The notes beneath the pieces are model-generated. The model was not told where the DNA came from. It searched no databases and saw only the letters and a program-made list of their open reading frames with translations. A stretch of DNA of 34,650 bases, from the NCBI GenBank assembly GCA_025356085.1, contig JANXUV010000207.1, positions 1-34,650 on the forward strand. Direction: 5' to 3'. The DNA comes from Betaproteobacteria bacterium (GTDB taxonomy: Bacteria > Pseudomonadota > Gammaproteobacteria > Burkholderiales > SG8-39). The translations under genes and the position numbers were made by a program. Shown here one piece after another: positions 1 through 7,552 of this stretch; within the stretch, counting starts at the first letter, position 1; each line of letters opens with the position of its first letter.

Positions 1-1398
1 CCAAGCCCGATCCAGGAACAAGCCATCCCTCTCGTCCTCGCGGGCCGCGATCTCATGGCCGGCGCCCAGACCGGCACCGGCAAGACCGCCGCGTTCGCGC
101 TGCCCACGCTGCAGCGCCTTGCGCCGCATGCGAGCACGTCGATGTCGCCCGCGCGGCATCCGATTCGCGTGCTGGTGCTCGCGCCGACGCGCGAGCTGGC
201 GATCCAGGTCGAGGAAAGTTTTCGCGATTACGCCAAGCACATGCCGATTCGCACCGCCATCGTTTACGGCGGTTCGGACATGAACGCGCAGATCGTGGCG
301 CTGCGCAAAGGCGTCGAAATCCTGGTCGCCACGCCCGGCCGCCTGCTCGATCACGTGCACAATAAGACGGTGATGTTCAATCAGGTGTCGGTGCTGATTC
401 TGGACGAGGCCGACCGGATGCTCGACATGGGCTTCATGCCCGACATCAAGCGCATCATCGCGCTGCTGCCGCCGGTACGGCAGAACCTGCTGTTTTCGGC
501 CACTTTCCCGGACGAGATCCGCAAGCTGGTCAAGACGCTGCTGAAGGATCCGGCCGAGGTGCAGATCGCGGCCCGCAACGCGGTCGCCGAACTGGTGACG
601 CACATCGTCCACCCGGTGGCGCGCGAAAAAAAGCGCGAACTGCTCGCCTATCTGATCCAGACGCGTGGCCTGAAACAGGTGCTGGTTTTCTGCGGCACCC
701 GCATCGGCGCCAATCGCTTGACGCACCAGCTCAGGGCGAACCACATCCAGACCGACGCCATCCACGGCGACAAGACGCAGGCCGAGCGCGAAGCCGCGCT
801 CGAGGCCTTCAAGGCGGGCAAGACCACGGTGCTGGTGGCGACTGACGTCGCCTCCCGCGGCCTCGATATCGAAAGCCTGCCGCAAGTCATCAATTTCGAC
901 ATCCCGCATGCGCCGGAAGATTACGTGCATCGCATCGGCCGCACCGGTCGCGCCGGCATGACCGGCGAGGCGATTTCTCTGGTGGCGCCGGAGGATTCCG
1001 AAGCGCTGGCGGCGATCGAAAAGCTGATCAAGACCAAAGTGGAACGCGTGCTGGTGGCCGGATTCGAACCCAATACCGGCACTGTGGCGGCGATGATGGG
1101 CGGGGAGTCGCGCGGAGAAGGGCGGGGCCAGGCGAGAGGGGAATCACGCGGAAGCCGGCGCGACGCGCGGCCCTCGCCAAACGGGCAAACCCGTCACCCC
1201 CAGGTACATCCGCTACCGCAGCAGGCCAAGCCGCAGCACAAGCCTCCGCAGCCCAAGCACTCCGACCCGATCTTCTCCAAGCCTTACGAACCCGGTACGG
1301 CGCCCGCAGAATCCAAGCCGCAGGAGCCGGTGCCGGCGCCGCTCGCCAAGCGGCGCGAGCGTCCAGTCGCGGCTCTGCTTGGTGGATTAAAAAGGTAA
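1..1398 (+). CDS. rhlE: DEAD-box ATP-dependent RNA helicase, RhlE-like (5' truncated by window edge)
   Basis: Frame is open from base 1 (PSPIQEQAIPLVLAGRDLMAGAQTGTGKTAAF); motifs AQTGTGKT, PTRELA, DEADRMLDMGF, SAT, HRIGRTGRAG; basic low-complexity C-terminal tail. Confidence 0.95.
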   Translation, partial: PSPIQEQAIPLVLAGRDLMAGAQTGTGKTAAFALPTLQRLAPHASTSMSPARHPIRVLVLAPTRELAIQVEESFRDYAKHMPIRTAIVYGGSDMNAQIVALRKGVEILVATPGRLLDHVHNKTVMFNQVSVLILDEADRMLDMGFMPDIKRIIALLPPVRQNLLFSATFPDEIRKLVKTLLKDPAEVQIAARNAVAELVTHIVHPVAREKKRELLAYLIQTRGLKQVLVFCGTRIGANRLTHQLRANHIQTDAIHGDKTQAEREAALEAFKAGKTTVLVATDVASRGLDIESLPQVINFDIPHAPEDYVHRIGRTGRAGMTGEAISLVAPEDSEALAAIEKLIKTKVERVLVAGFEPNTGTVAAMMGGESRGEGRGQARGESRGSRRDARPSPNGQTRHPQVHPLPQQAKPQHKPPQPKHSDPIFSKPYEPGTAPAESKPQEPVPAPLAKRRERPVAALLGGLKR

Positions 1399-2760
1399 TT
1401 TCAAATCTGGTTTTAGGGGTTGCAGCGTTTTCCTGAAGTCTTCCTGAATTCGCGCCAGCGCCTGCGGCGTATCCCCCTCGAAACGCAGCACGATCACCGG
1501 TGAGGTGTTCGAAGCGCGCGCGAGGCCGAAGCCGTCTTCGAATTCCGCCCGCACCCCGTCGATGGTCAGTACGCGGCGCGCCTTCGGGAACGGCTTCATC
1601 GCCAGCAGCTTTCCCATCAGCGCCTGCGGCTCGCCTTCGGCGAGCTTCCAGTTGAGTTCCGGCGTCGAGGGTGCATCCGGCAGGTTCTCCAGCTCCGCGT
1701 TCGGGTCCTGCACTTTCGACAGGATTTCCAGCAGACGCGCGCCGCAGTAGAGCGCGTCGTCGAAGCCGTACCAGCGCTCCTTGAAGAAGATGTGTCCGGA
1801 CATCTCGCCGGCGAGCGGCGCGCCGCTGGCCTTCATTTTCGCCTTCACCAGAGAATGTCCGGTCTTCCATATCGTGGCGCGCCCGCCGTGCTTTTCGATC
1901 CAGGGCGCGAGCAGGCGCGTGCACTTGACGTCGTAGATAACTTCGGCGCCCGGGTTGCGCGACAGCACGTCCCTGGCGTAAAGCATCAACTGGCGGTCGG
2001 GGAGGATGATCTTGCCGTTCTTGGTGACGACCCCCAGGCGATCGGCGTCGCCATCGAAAGCGAGGCCAAGTTCTGCCGGTCCTGTTTTTAGTTCTTGAAT
2101 TAAAGACAAAAGATTTTCAAGCTTGGAAGGGTCCGGGTGGTGGTTCGGAAAATGCCCGTCCACTTCCGAGAACAGCTCAGTGACTTCGCAGCCCAGGCGC
2201 CTGAACAGGCGCGGCGCGATCACGCCCGCTACGCCGTTGCCGCTGTCTATCGCCACCTTGAAAGGCCGTGCGAGTTTCACGTCGCCCGCAATGCGGTCCA
2301 CATAGGCATCGAGCACATTTTCCTTCGATCTCCTGCCCGCGCCGGACGCGAAGCTGCCGCTTTCCACGCGGCGGCGCAGGTCGTGGATTTCCTCACCCGA
2401 CAAGGTATCGCCCGCGACAACCGTCTTCAGCCCGTTGTCCTGCCCGGGATTGTGGCTGCCCGTCACCATCACGGCGCTGCGGCAGCCCAGGTGATATGCG
2501 GCGAAATAGGTGACCGGCGTAGGCACCACGCCAATGTCGATCACGTCCGCGCCCGCGGCGTTCAGGCCGTCCATCAGCGCGGCGGAAAGTTCGGGGCTGG
2601 AGAGGCGGCCGTCGCGGCCTACAGCGAATACCGGCGCGCCGCGCTCGTGGCCCAGACTGCCGATCGCGCGCCCAATTTCGCGTACCACGGCGGCCGACAG
2701 GATTTTGCCGGCGATGCCGCGGATGTCGTAGGCGCGGAAAATTTCTGCGGGAACTTTCAC
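1387..2760 (-). CDS. phosphomannomutase/phosphoglucomutase (AlgC-like)
   Basis: 457 aa; FRAYDIRGI N-terminus, phosphoserine loop TGSHNP, metal loop DGDADR, GEMSGHIFF sugar loop. GTG start overlaps the upstream TGA. Confidence 0.93.
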   Translation of the reverse strand: MKVPAEIFRAYDIRGIAGKILSAAVVREIGRAIGSLGHERGAPVFAVGRDGRLSSPELSAALMDGLNAAGADVIDIGVVPTPVTYFAAYHLGCRSAVMVTGSHNPGQDNGLKTVVAGDTLSGEEIHDLRRRVESGSFASGAGRRSKENVLDAYVDRIAGDVKLARPFKVAIDSGNGVAGVIAPRLFRRLGCEVTELFSEVDGHFPNHHPDPSKLENLLSLIQELKTGPAELGLAFDGDADRLGVVTKNGKIILPDRQLMLYARDVLSRNPGAEVIYDVKCTRLLAPWIEKHGGRATIWKTGHSLVKAKMKASGAPLAGEMSGHIFFKERWYGFDDALYCGARLLEILSKVQDPNAELENLPDAPSTPELNWKLAEGEPQALMGKLLAMKPFPKARRVLTIDGVRAEFEDGFGLARASNTSPVIVLRFEGDTPQALARIQEDFRKTLQPLKPDLKLPF

Positions 2761-3710
2761 GGGGCGGACGGTGCGGATGGTGCGGATTGTGCGGATGGTG
2801 CGGACAGGAAATCCAGGACGCGCCTGGCAAGCCAGCGGTTGCGGCCGGGAAATCCGGCATGGCCGCCGCTGCGAGGAAATTCTAGCACCACGTTTGGCGG
2901 CACTACGCCCGATGCCTCTACTGCATCAAGCGCCGCTGCGGGCATGAACGGATCGTTGCGTGCATTGATGACCAGCGTCGGGATGCGGATGTTGCGCAGC
3001 CACGGCGCGCTCGAGGAGCGTGCCCAGTAGTCGTCTGCGCCAAGGAAGCCGTGCAGCGGCGCGGTGACCGTGTCGTCGAATTCCCAGAAGGTGCGGGCAT
3101 TTTTCAGTCGCATGGCATCGACGGGAATTTGTTGCCGTCGGATCTTCTCGAATGTCTTTTTCTTGAGGGTTTTGAGAAAGATCCGCGTGTAAAGTTCCCT
3201 GCTCAAGCCCCGGTCAAGCGATCGCCCGGCGGCCGCGAGGTCGAGCGGCGCCGAGATGGCGGCGGCCCGCTGCAGGCCGATGGAGCGCCCCTTTTCTCCC
3301 AGCAGCTTCAGCAGCGCGTTGCCGCCCAGGGAAATTCCGACCGCATGGCGCGCTTCCAACCGGTTCAGGATCCAGTCGAGTTCCGCACTGTCGCCCGAGT
3401 GATAGGCGCGTGGCAGGCGGTTCAGCTCGCCCGAGCAGCCGCGGAAATGCGGCACCACGCAACGCCAGCCGAGCGCGAGCGCCTGCGCCGCGATCGCACG
3501 CGCGTAGGGACTGGATGAATTGCCTTCCAGGCCGTGGAATATGGCGATCAGCGGTCCTTCGGTGCCCGCCCAGTCAAGATCGATGAAGTCGCCGTCGGGC
3601 GTTTCCCAGCGCTCGCGGCGCCAGGCGATGCGCGGTGCCGGCGCCAGCGCGGCATAGAGAGTTTGCAGGTGGCCGCCCGGCAACCACCAGGGCGCGCTAT
3701 AGGAACTCAA
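2757..3710 (-). CDS. YheT-family alpha/beta hydrolase
   Basis: 317 aa; WWLPGGHLQTLYA N-terminus, HGLEGNSSSPYAR, VPHFRGCSGE, GISLGGNALLK nucleophile elbow; TTG start; C-terminal (SAP)n tail. Confidence 0.9.
   Translation of the reverse strand: MSSYSAPWWLPGGHLQTLYAALAPAPRIAWRRERWETPDGDFIDLDWAGTEGPLIAIFHGLEGNSSSPYARAIAAQALALGWRCVVPHFRGCSGELNRLPRAYHSGDSAELDWILNRLEARHAVGISLGGNALLKLLGEKGRSIGLQRAAAISAPLDLAAAGRSLDRGLSRELYTRIFLKTLKKKTFEKIRRQQIPVDAMRLKNARTFWEFDDTVTAPLHGFLGADDYWARSSSAPWLRNIRIPTLVINARNDPFMPAAALDAVEASGVVPPNVVLEFPRSGGHAGFPGRNRWLARRVLDFLSAPSAQSAPSAPSAP
2762..2806. repeat. five imperfect tandem copies of a 9-bp unit (gtgcggatg)
   Basis: gggcggacg|gtgcggatg|gtgcggatt|gtgcggatg|gtgcggaca; encodes the SAPSAQSAPSAPSAP tail of the YheT-like protein. 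Confidence 0.85.
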
Positions 3711-4141
3711 TGGAAAGTCTTGGACCCGGCGGCGGCTGGTTCCGGCGCCGAGGTGTCCGGCGCGGGCGAAGCATGGTGCACGGCGATGCGCCAGCCCGCC
3801 GGCGTGCGCAGGTAGACGTTGGTCGTCAGTATCGGCGGGCGCGGGCGCTGCTCGCCGGCAACCGTGATGTTCTCGTGCAGGCTGTGCACGGCGACCATCA
3901 TGCCGTTCACCAGGACCTGGTGCGAGATCTGCACGCGCATGCCCGGCCCGCCGGCGAACATCTGGCGCCAGGCTTCGCGCACCTGCTGCTGGCCCGCCAG
4001 CCGTTGCCCGGCCGGGTGCACGCAGATGATTTCCTCATCTTCCGACCAGACCGCCATCATGCCTTCGAGGTCGGCTCGCTCGAGCGCTTGATAGAACGCG
4101 TTTTCGGCGTCCTGGGCGGTGGGGAAAATCTTGGTGCTCAC
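3707..4141 (-). CDS. SnoaL/NTF2-like domain protein (DUF4440-type)
   Basis: From GTG at 4141: MSTKIFPTAQDAENAFYQALERADLEGMMAVWSEDEEIICVHPAG...; the longer track ORF (to 4255) runs into waaF antisense. GTGA overlap with the waaF-like stop. Confidence 0.8.
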   Translation of the reverse strand: MSTKIFPTAQDAENAFYQALERADLEGMMAVWSEDEEIICVHPAGQRLAGQQQVREAWRQMFAGGPGMRVQISHQVLVNGMMVAVHSLHENITVAGEQRPRPPILTTNVYLRTPAGWRIAVHHASPAPDTSAPEPAAAGSKTFH

Positions 4142-5082
4142 GGCAGGGCCTGTATTTCCTGCAGTACGCGGTCCACGGCAAGGTCGTTCATGCACTTGAA
4201 GTGCCCGAGCGGACAGATGCGCTGGAAACAGGGACTGCATTCGACTTTCAGCCACAGCACGCGCGCCGCGGGAGACAGGGGAGGCGTGTGCTCCGGGCTG
4301 GAAGAGCCGAACAACGCCACCTGTGGCGTGCCGGTGGCGGCGGCCACGTGCATCAGGCCGGAGTCGTTGGTGATCACTGCGCGGGCGCCGGCGATGAGGT
4401 CGATCGCCTCGTCGAGCGTCGTACAGCCGACAAGATTTTTACCCGGGATTTTCTCTGCCTCTGTTTTATCGGACAAGGATCCCAGAATGACAATCTGCGC
4501 ATCCAGTCGCGCGGCCAGCTCGCGGAAATACGGCCAGCGCTTGGCGGGGCCGTACTCCGCGCCCGGACAAAACACGGTGTAGGGGCCGGAAATGCCGAAG
4601 CGCGCGGCCGTGTCGTTTGCCTTCGAAATCAAGCGCGGAAGAGGCAGCGGGACAGCGGGTTCGACTCCAGGCTGTTCCGACAGGCGGGCGTAGCGCAGAG
4701 CCATCGACTCCCGCCGCGCGCTTTGCCGATGACTGCGGTTCAACAGGGCGCCGCGGCCATAGCCCGCGCGCAGCGGAATCGCCGCGAACAGCGGGATCAG
4801 CGCGGATTTCCAGGTGTTCGGCAATACGACGGCTTCATCGTAGGCGCGCGCTTTCAAGCTGCGTCCAAGGCGCCAGCGCTCGGCGAGCTGCAGCGCGCCG
4901 TGGCCCAGGTCGGCCTCGATTACCTCGTCGACTTCAGCCATGCGGCGCAGGACCGGCGCCACCCAGCGCGGCGCCAGCACCTCGATGCGCGCGCCGGGAC
5001 GGCGCGCGCGCAGACGGGAAAACAGCGGCTGCGCCATCAGCGCGTCGCCGATCCAGTTCGGTGCGACGACGAGAAGGCGCAG
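4138..5082 (-). CDS. waaF: glycosyltransferase family 9, lipopolysaccharide heptosyltransferase II-like; start codon probably non-canonical (CTG 5082 or ATT 5091)
   Basis: Conserved N-terminus RLLVVAPNWIGDALMAQPLFSRL extends upstream of the first ATG at 5037; FCPGAEYGPAKRWP, TNDSGLMHVAAATGTPQVALFGSSSPEHTPPLS, C-terminal CSPCFQRICPLGHFKCM. Confidence 0.88.
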   Translation of the reverse strand: MRLLVVAPNWIGDALMAQPLFSRLRARRPGARIEVLAPRWVAPVLRRMAEVDEVIEADLGHGALQLAERWRLGRSLKARAYDEAVVLPNTWKSALIPLFAAIPLRAGYGRGALLNRSHRQSARRESMALRYARLSEQPGVEPAVPLPLPRLISKANDTAARFGISGPYTVFCPGAEYGPAKRWPYFRELAARLDAQIVILGSLSDKTEAEKIPGKNLVGCTTLDEAIDLIAGARAVITNDSGLMHVAAATGTPQVALFGSSSPEHTPPLSPAARVLWLKVECSPCFQRICPLGHFKCMNDLAVDRVLQEIQALP

Positions 5083-5086
5083 TGCG

Positions 5087-5293
5087 CTAATGACCTTTTT
5101 TACCGCCCTTGTAGGTGTATTTCGTCCCGCAGTAGGGGCACAGCGCTTCGCCGTGCTTCACCACGTCGAGGAACACGCGCGGGTGGCGCGCCCAGAGGGG
5201 CGCGCCCGCCATCGGGCAGTGCAGCGGCAGGTCCTTGTCGCTGAGCTCGACCTGGCGCGATGTACCCGACGTATCGGCAGTGTCGTTGCTCAT
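5087..5293 (-). CDS. zinc-finger domain-containing protein (zf-CHCC type)
   Basis: 68 aa; LPLHCPM...HPRVFLDV...GEALCPYCGTKYTY; sits between ilvE and waaF with overlaps. Confidence 0.85.
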   Translation of the reverse strand: MSNDTADTSGTSRQVELSDKDLPLHCPMAGAPLWARHPRVFLDVVKHGEALCPYCGTKYTYKGGKKGH

Positions 5294-6258
5294 TTCCTGC
5301 CCTTATTCATCGGCACTGGCGTCAGCCAGTGCTTATGCTTGCGGTCCTTGCCGGTGACCACGTCGAAGAACGCCTTCTGCAGCGCTTTCGTGATCGGGCC
5401 CGCCTTGCCGGCGCCGATCTGGCGCTGGTCGAGTTCCCGGATCGGCGTCACTTCGGCGGCGGTGCCGGTGAAAAAGCACTCGTCCGCGATGTAGATGTCG
5501 TCCCGCGTCAGGCGCTTCGCCTTCACCGTGTAGCCGAGGCCTTCGGCCAGTTCGATGACCGAGGAGCGAGTGATGCCGGTCAGCGCCGAAGTGAGTTCGG
5601 GCTCGTAAATCACGCCATCCTTGACCATGAAGATGTTCTCGCCGGCGCCCTCGGCGACGAAGCCATCCACGTCAAGCAACAGGCCTTCGTCGTAGCCGTG
5701 CTGCGTCGCTTCCAGCGTCGCCAGCACCGAGTTCGGATAGGTACCCGACATCTTGGCGCGCGCCATAGTCACGTTGACGTGGTGGCGCGCGACCGAGGCG
5801 GTCTTCACGCGGATACCCTTGTTGAGCGCTTCGGGCCCGAGATAGGCGCCCCAGGGCCAGGCCGCGATCGCGACGTGCACCTTCGCGCCGACCGGCGACA
5901 CGCCCATCTTCTCCGAGCCGTAGAACGCGATCGGCCGGATGTAGCAGGCCTCGTGGCCGTTGGCGGCGACCACGTCGATCTGCGCCTGCATCAGGCGCTC
6001 GACCGTGTAGGGGATCTTCATCATGTAGATGTGCCCCGAATTGATCAGCCGCTGGGTGTGCTCGCGCAGCCGGTAGATCTGCGTGCCGCTGACGGTCTTG
6101 TATGCGCGCACGCCCTCGAATACCGCGAGCCCGTAGTGCAGTGAATGCGTCAGGACATGGGTGGTTGCCGAGCGCCAGGGCACCAGCTTGCCGTCGTGCC
6201 AGATCCAGCCGTCGCGGTCCGCCATCGAGAGCGCCGCGGCCGCCTTTGCTTTCGCCAT
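5290..6258 (-). CDS. ilvE: branched-chain amino acid aminotransferase
   Basis: 322 aa; MADRDGWIWHDGKLVPW...HSLHYGLAVFEGVRAYKT, YIRPIAFYGSEKMG, ARAKMSGTYPNS, EGAGENIFMVKDG, FFTGTAAEVTPIRELD. SD AAGGAG upstream. Confidence 0.95.
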   Translation of the reverse strand: MAKAKAAAALSMADRDGWIWHDGKLVPWRSATTHVLTHSLHYGLAVFEGVRAYKTVSGTQIYRLREHTQRLINSGHIYMMKIPYTVERLMQAQIDVVAANGHEACYIRPIAFYGSEKMGVSPVGAKVHVAIAAWPWGAYLGPEALNKGIRVKTASVARHHVNVTMARAKMSGTYPNSVLATLEATQHGYDEGLLLDVDGFVAEGAGENIFMVKDGVIYEPELTSALTGITRSSVIELAEGLGYTVKAKRLTRDDIYIADECFFTGTAAEVTPIRELDQRQIGAGKAGPITKALQKAFFDVVTGKDRKHKHWLTPVPMNKGRK

Positions 6259-6283
6259 GAAACCGATTCTCCTTGAGTGTGAT

Positions 6284-6294
6284 GCGCCATTCTA
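6284..6294 (-). promoter_or_regulatory. ilvE -10 element candidate (TAGAAT on minus strand at 6294..6289)
   Basis: Reverse complement of 6289-6294 is TAGAAT, ~30 nt upstream of the ilvE ATG; no convincing -35 read. Confidence 0.4.
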
Positions 6295-6316
6295 ACCACA
6301 GGCGGCGGAAATGCAC

Positions 6317-6340
6317 TAGACTATTAACATGATTGTTAAT
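6317..6340 (+). promoter_or_regulatory. candidate -10 TAGACT (6317-6322) plus inverted repeat ATTAAC-ATGATT-GTTAAT (6323-6340) spanning the ArsR start codon
   Basis: Perfect 6-bp inverted repeat, 6-bp spacer; ATG at 6329 lies in the spacer; no Shine-Dalgarno upstream. Confidence 0.5.
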
Positions 6341-6649
6341 CCTCTGGACGCCCTGTTCCAGGCGCTGGCCTCGGTGCCGCGGCGGCAGATCCTCGCTTTC
6401 CTCGGGCAAACGGCGCTCTCCACTTCCGACCTCGCCGCGCGCTTCGGCATGACGCCGCCCGCGGTGTCGCGCCATCTCTCCGTGCTGCAGCAGGCGGGCC
6501 TGGTGTCCGCGGAGCGGCAGGGCCAGCGCGTGCTGTACCGCCTGCACCGCGACGCGCTGCTGGACGGCCTCGCGCGCTTTGCTTCCGAGTTGGACGGCCC
6601 CCTGCGGCACGCGCCGCAGAAGCCGCACGCGCCGCGCGAAGCGATCTAG
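6329..6649 (+). CDS. ArsR-family winged-helix transcriptional regulator
   Basis: 106 aa; PLDALFQALASVPRRQILAFL...LSTSDLAARFGMTPPAVSRHLSVLQQAGLVSAERQGQRVLYRL; contains no cysteine. Confidence 0.9.
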   Translation: MIVNPLDALFQALASVPRRQILAFLGQTALSTSDLAARFGMTPPAVSRHLSVLQQAGLVSAERQGQRVLYRLHRDALLDGLARFASELDGPLRHAPQKPHAPREAI

Positions 6650-6897
6650 TGCTGCCGCAAACCCGCAGATGGCTCACCTGGGGCGCGAAGGCCGCCGTTT
6701 TCGCCGTATTCTTCGCTGCGGGCGTGGCGGGCTTTTTATTGGGCACGCCAGCGCATAAACTCGAGGCCAGCCAGGATGAGGTCTGCCGCGCCAGCTGCGC
6801 GGACTTGCGCAAGTTCCACCGGCTGGTGCCGGTGCCGCAGTCGGGGCCGGCCCCGCAGGGAAAGTACGATGGGCCCTGGAATTGCGAGTGCTATTGA
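6649..6897 (+). CDS. small single-TM hypothetical protein with four cysteines after the TM segment
   Basis: GTG start overlapping the ArsR TAG (TAGTG); hydrophobic GAKAAVFAVFFAAGVAGFLLG, then CRASC...CEC. Confidence 0.6.
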   Translation: MLPQTRRWLTWGAKAAVFAVFFAAGVAGFLLGTPAHKLEASQDEVCRASCADLRKFHRLVPVPQSGPAPQGKYDGPWNCECY

Positions 6898-6929
6898 GCG
6901 CTGTCCGCTGTCAAACACCTGAGGACGCC

Positions 6930-7196
6930 ATGAACAACGAAAAGATCACCGTACGCCACACCGAGACCGGCAAGACCATGGAAGTGGTGGTCTACAGCAA
7001 GCGCACCGAAGCGATCGAAGTGGTGATCGGCGAGGGATTGAACAACGTGAAGTGCGTGCTGACGCCGACGCGCAACGGCATGGCCTACGCCGGCAGCATC
7101 ATGGGCCGCGAGATCGTCTACGAAAGAAGCCGGGACAAGGTAAAGGCCGACCTCGAGATCGCCAACCCGAACCTGCGCGGGCCCCGCGCGCGCTAA
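6930..7196 (+). CDS. conserved-looking hypothetical protein (88 aa)
   Basis: MNNEKITVRHTETGKTMEVVVYSKRTEAIEVVIGEGLNNVKCVLTPTRNG...; upstream extension to 6882 less likely. Confidence 0.65.
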   Translation: MNNEKITVRHTETGKTMEVVVYSKRTEAIEVVIGEGLNNVKCVLTPTRNGMAYAGSIMGREIVYERSRDKVKADLEIANPNLRGPRAR

Positions 7197-7228
7197 GGCG
7201 CGCGCCCTGCACGCACGCTAGCGCGGCG

Positions 7229-7552
7229 ATGGATTCAGCGGCTTTCTTCTCCAGCGCCGTCGGACTCGTATTTGGCGTATTTTCCTGGCTTCAGTTCCCG
7301 GTGCTCTGCAGCGTCATGTTTTCGTCCACTCGCGCGGGTGCGGACAACTACCGCTATTCGCTGATCCTCGGCGCGTTGCTGGCGGCGGTGGGAATCTTTT
7401 CCGCCTTGCATGCATGGACGCGGCGTGCGCGGGGGGCGCTGTTCGCCGGCGCGCTGCTTTTGAATTTCGGCTTCATCGCGGCCACGTTGGCCGCGCCGGG
7501 CTGGTTCGACGCCACCTGTCATGCCCTCTACGTGGACGTCACCGATCAGTAG
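7229..7552 (+). CDS. small multi-TM hypothetical membrane protein
   Basis: 108 aa from ATG 7229: MDSAAFFSSAVGLVFGVFSWLQFPVLCSVMF...; about three hydrophobic segments; 3' end overlaps the glnE 3' end. Confidence 0.6.
   Translation: MDSAAFFSSAVGLVFGVFSWLQFPVLCSVMFSSTRAGADNYRYSLILGALLAAVGIFSALHAWTRRARGALFAGALLLNFGFIAATLAAPGWFDATCHALYVDVTDQ

Noticed and set aside
2137-3030. Plus-strand ORF with GADGADGADCADGADRK collagen-like stretch
   Set aside because: Antisense reading of the 9-bp repeat encoding (SAP)n in the YheT-like protein.
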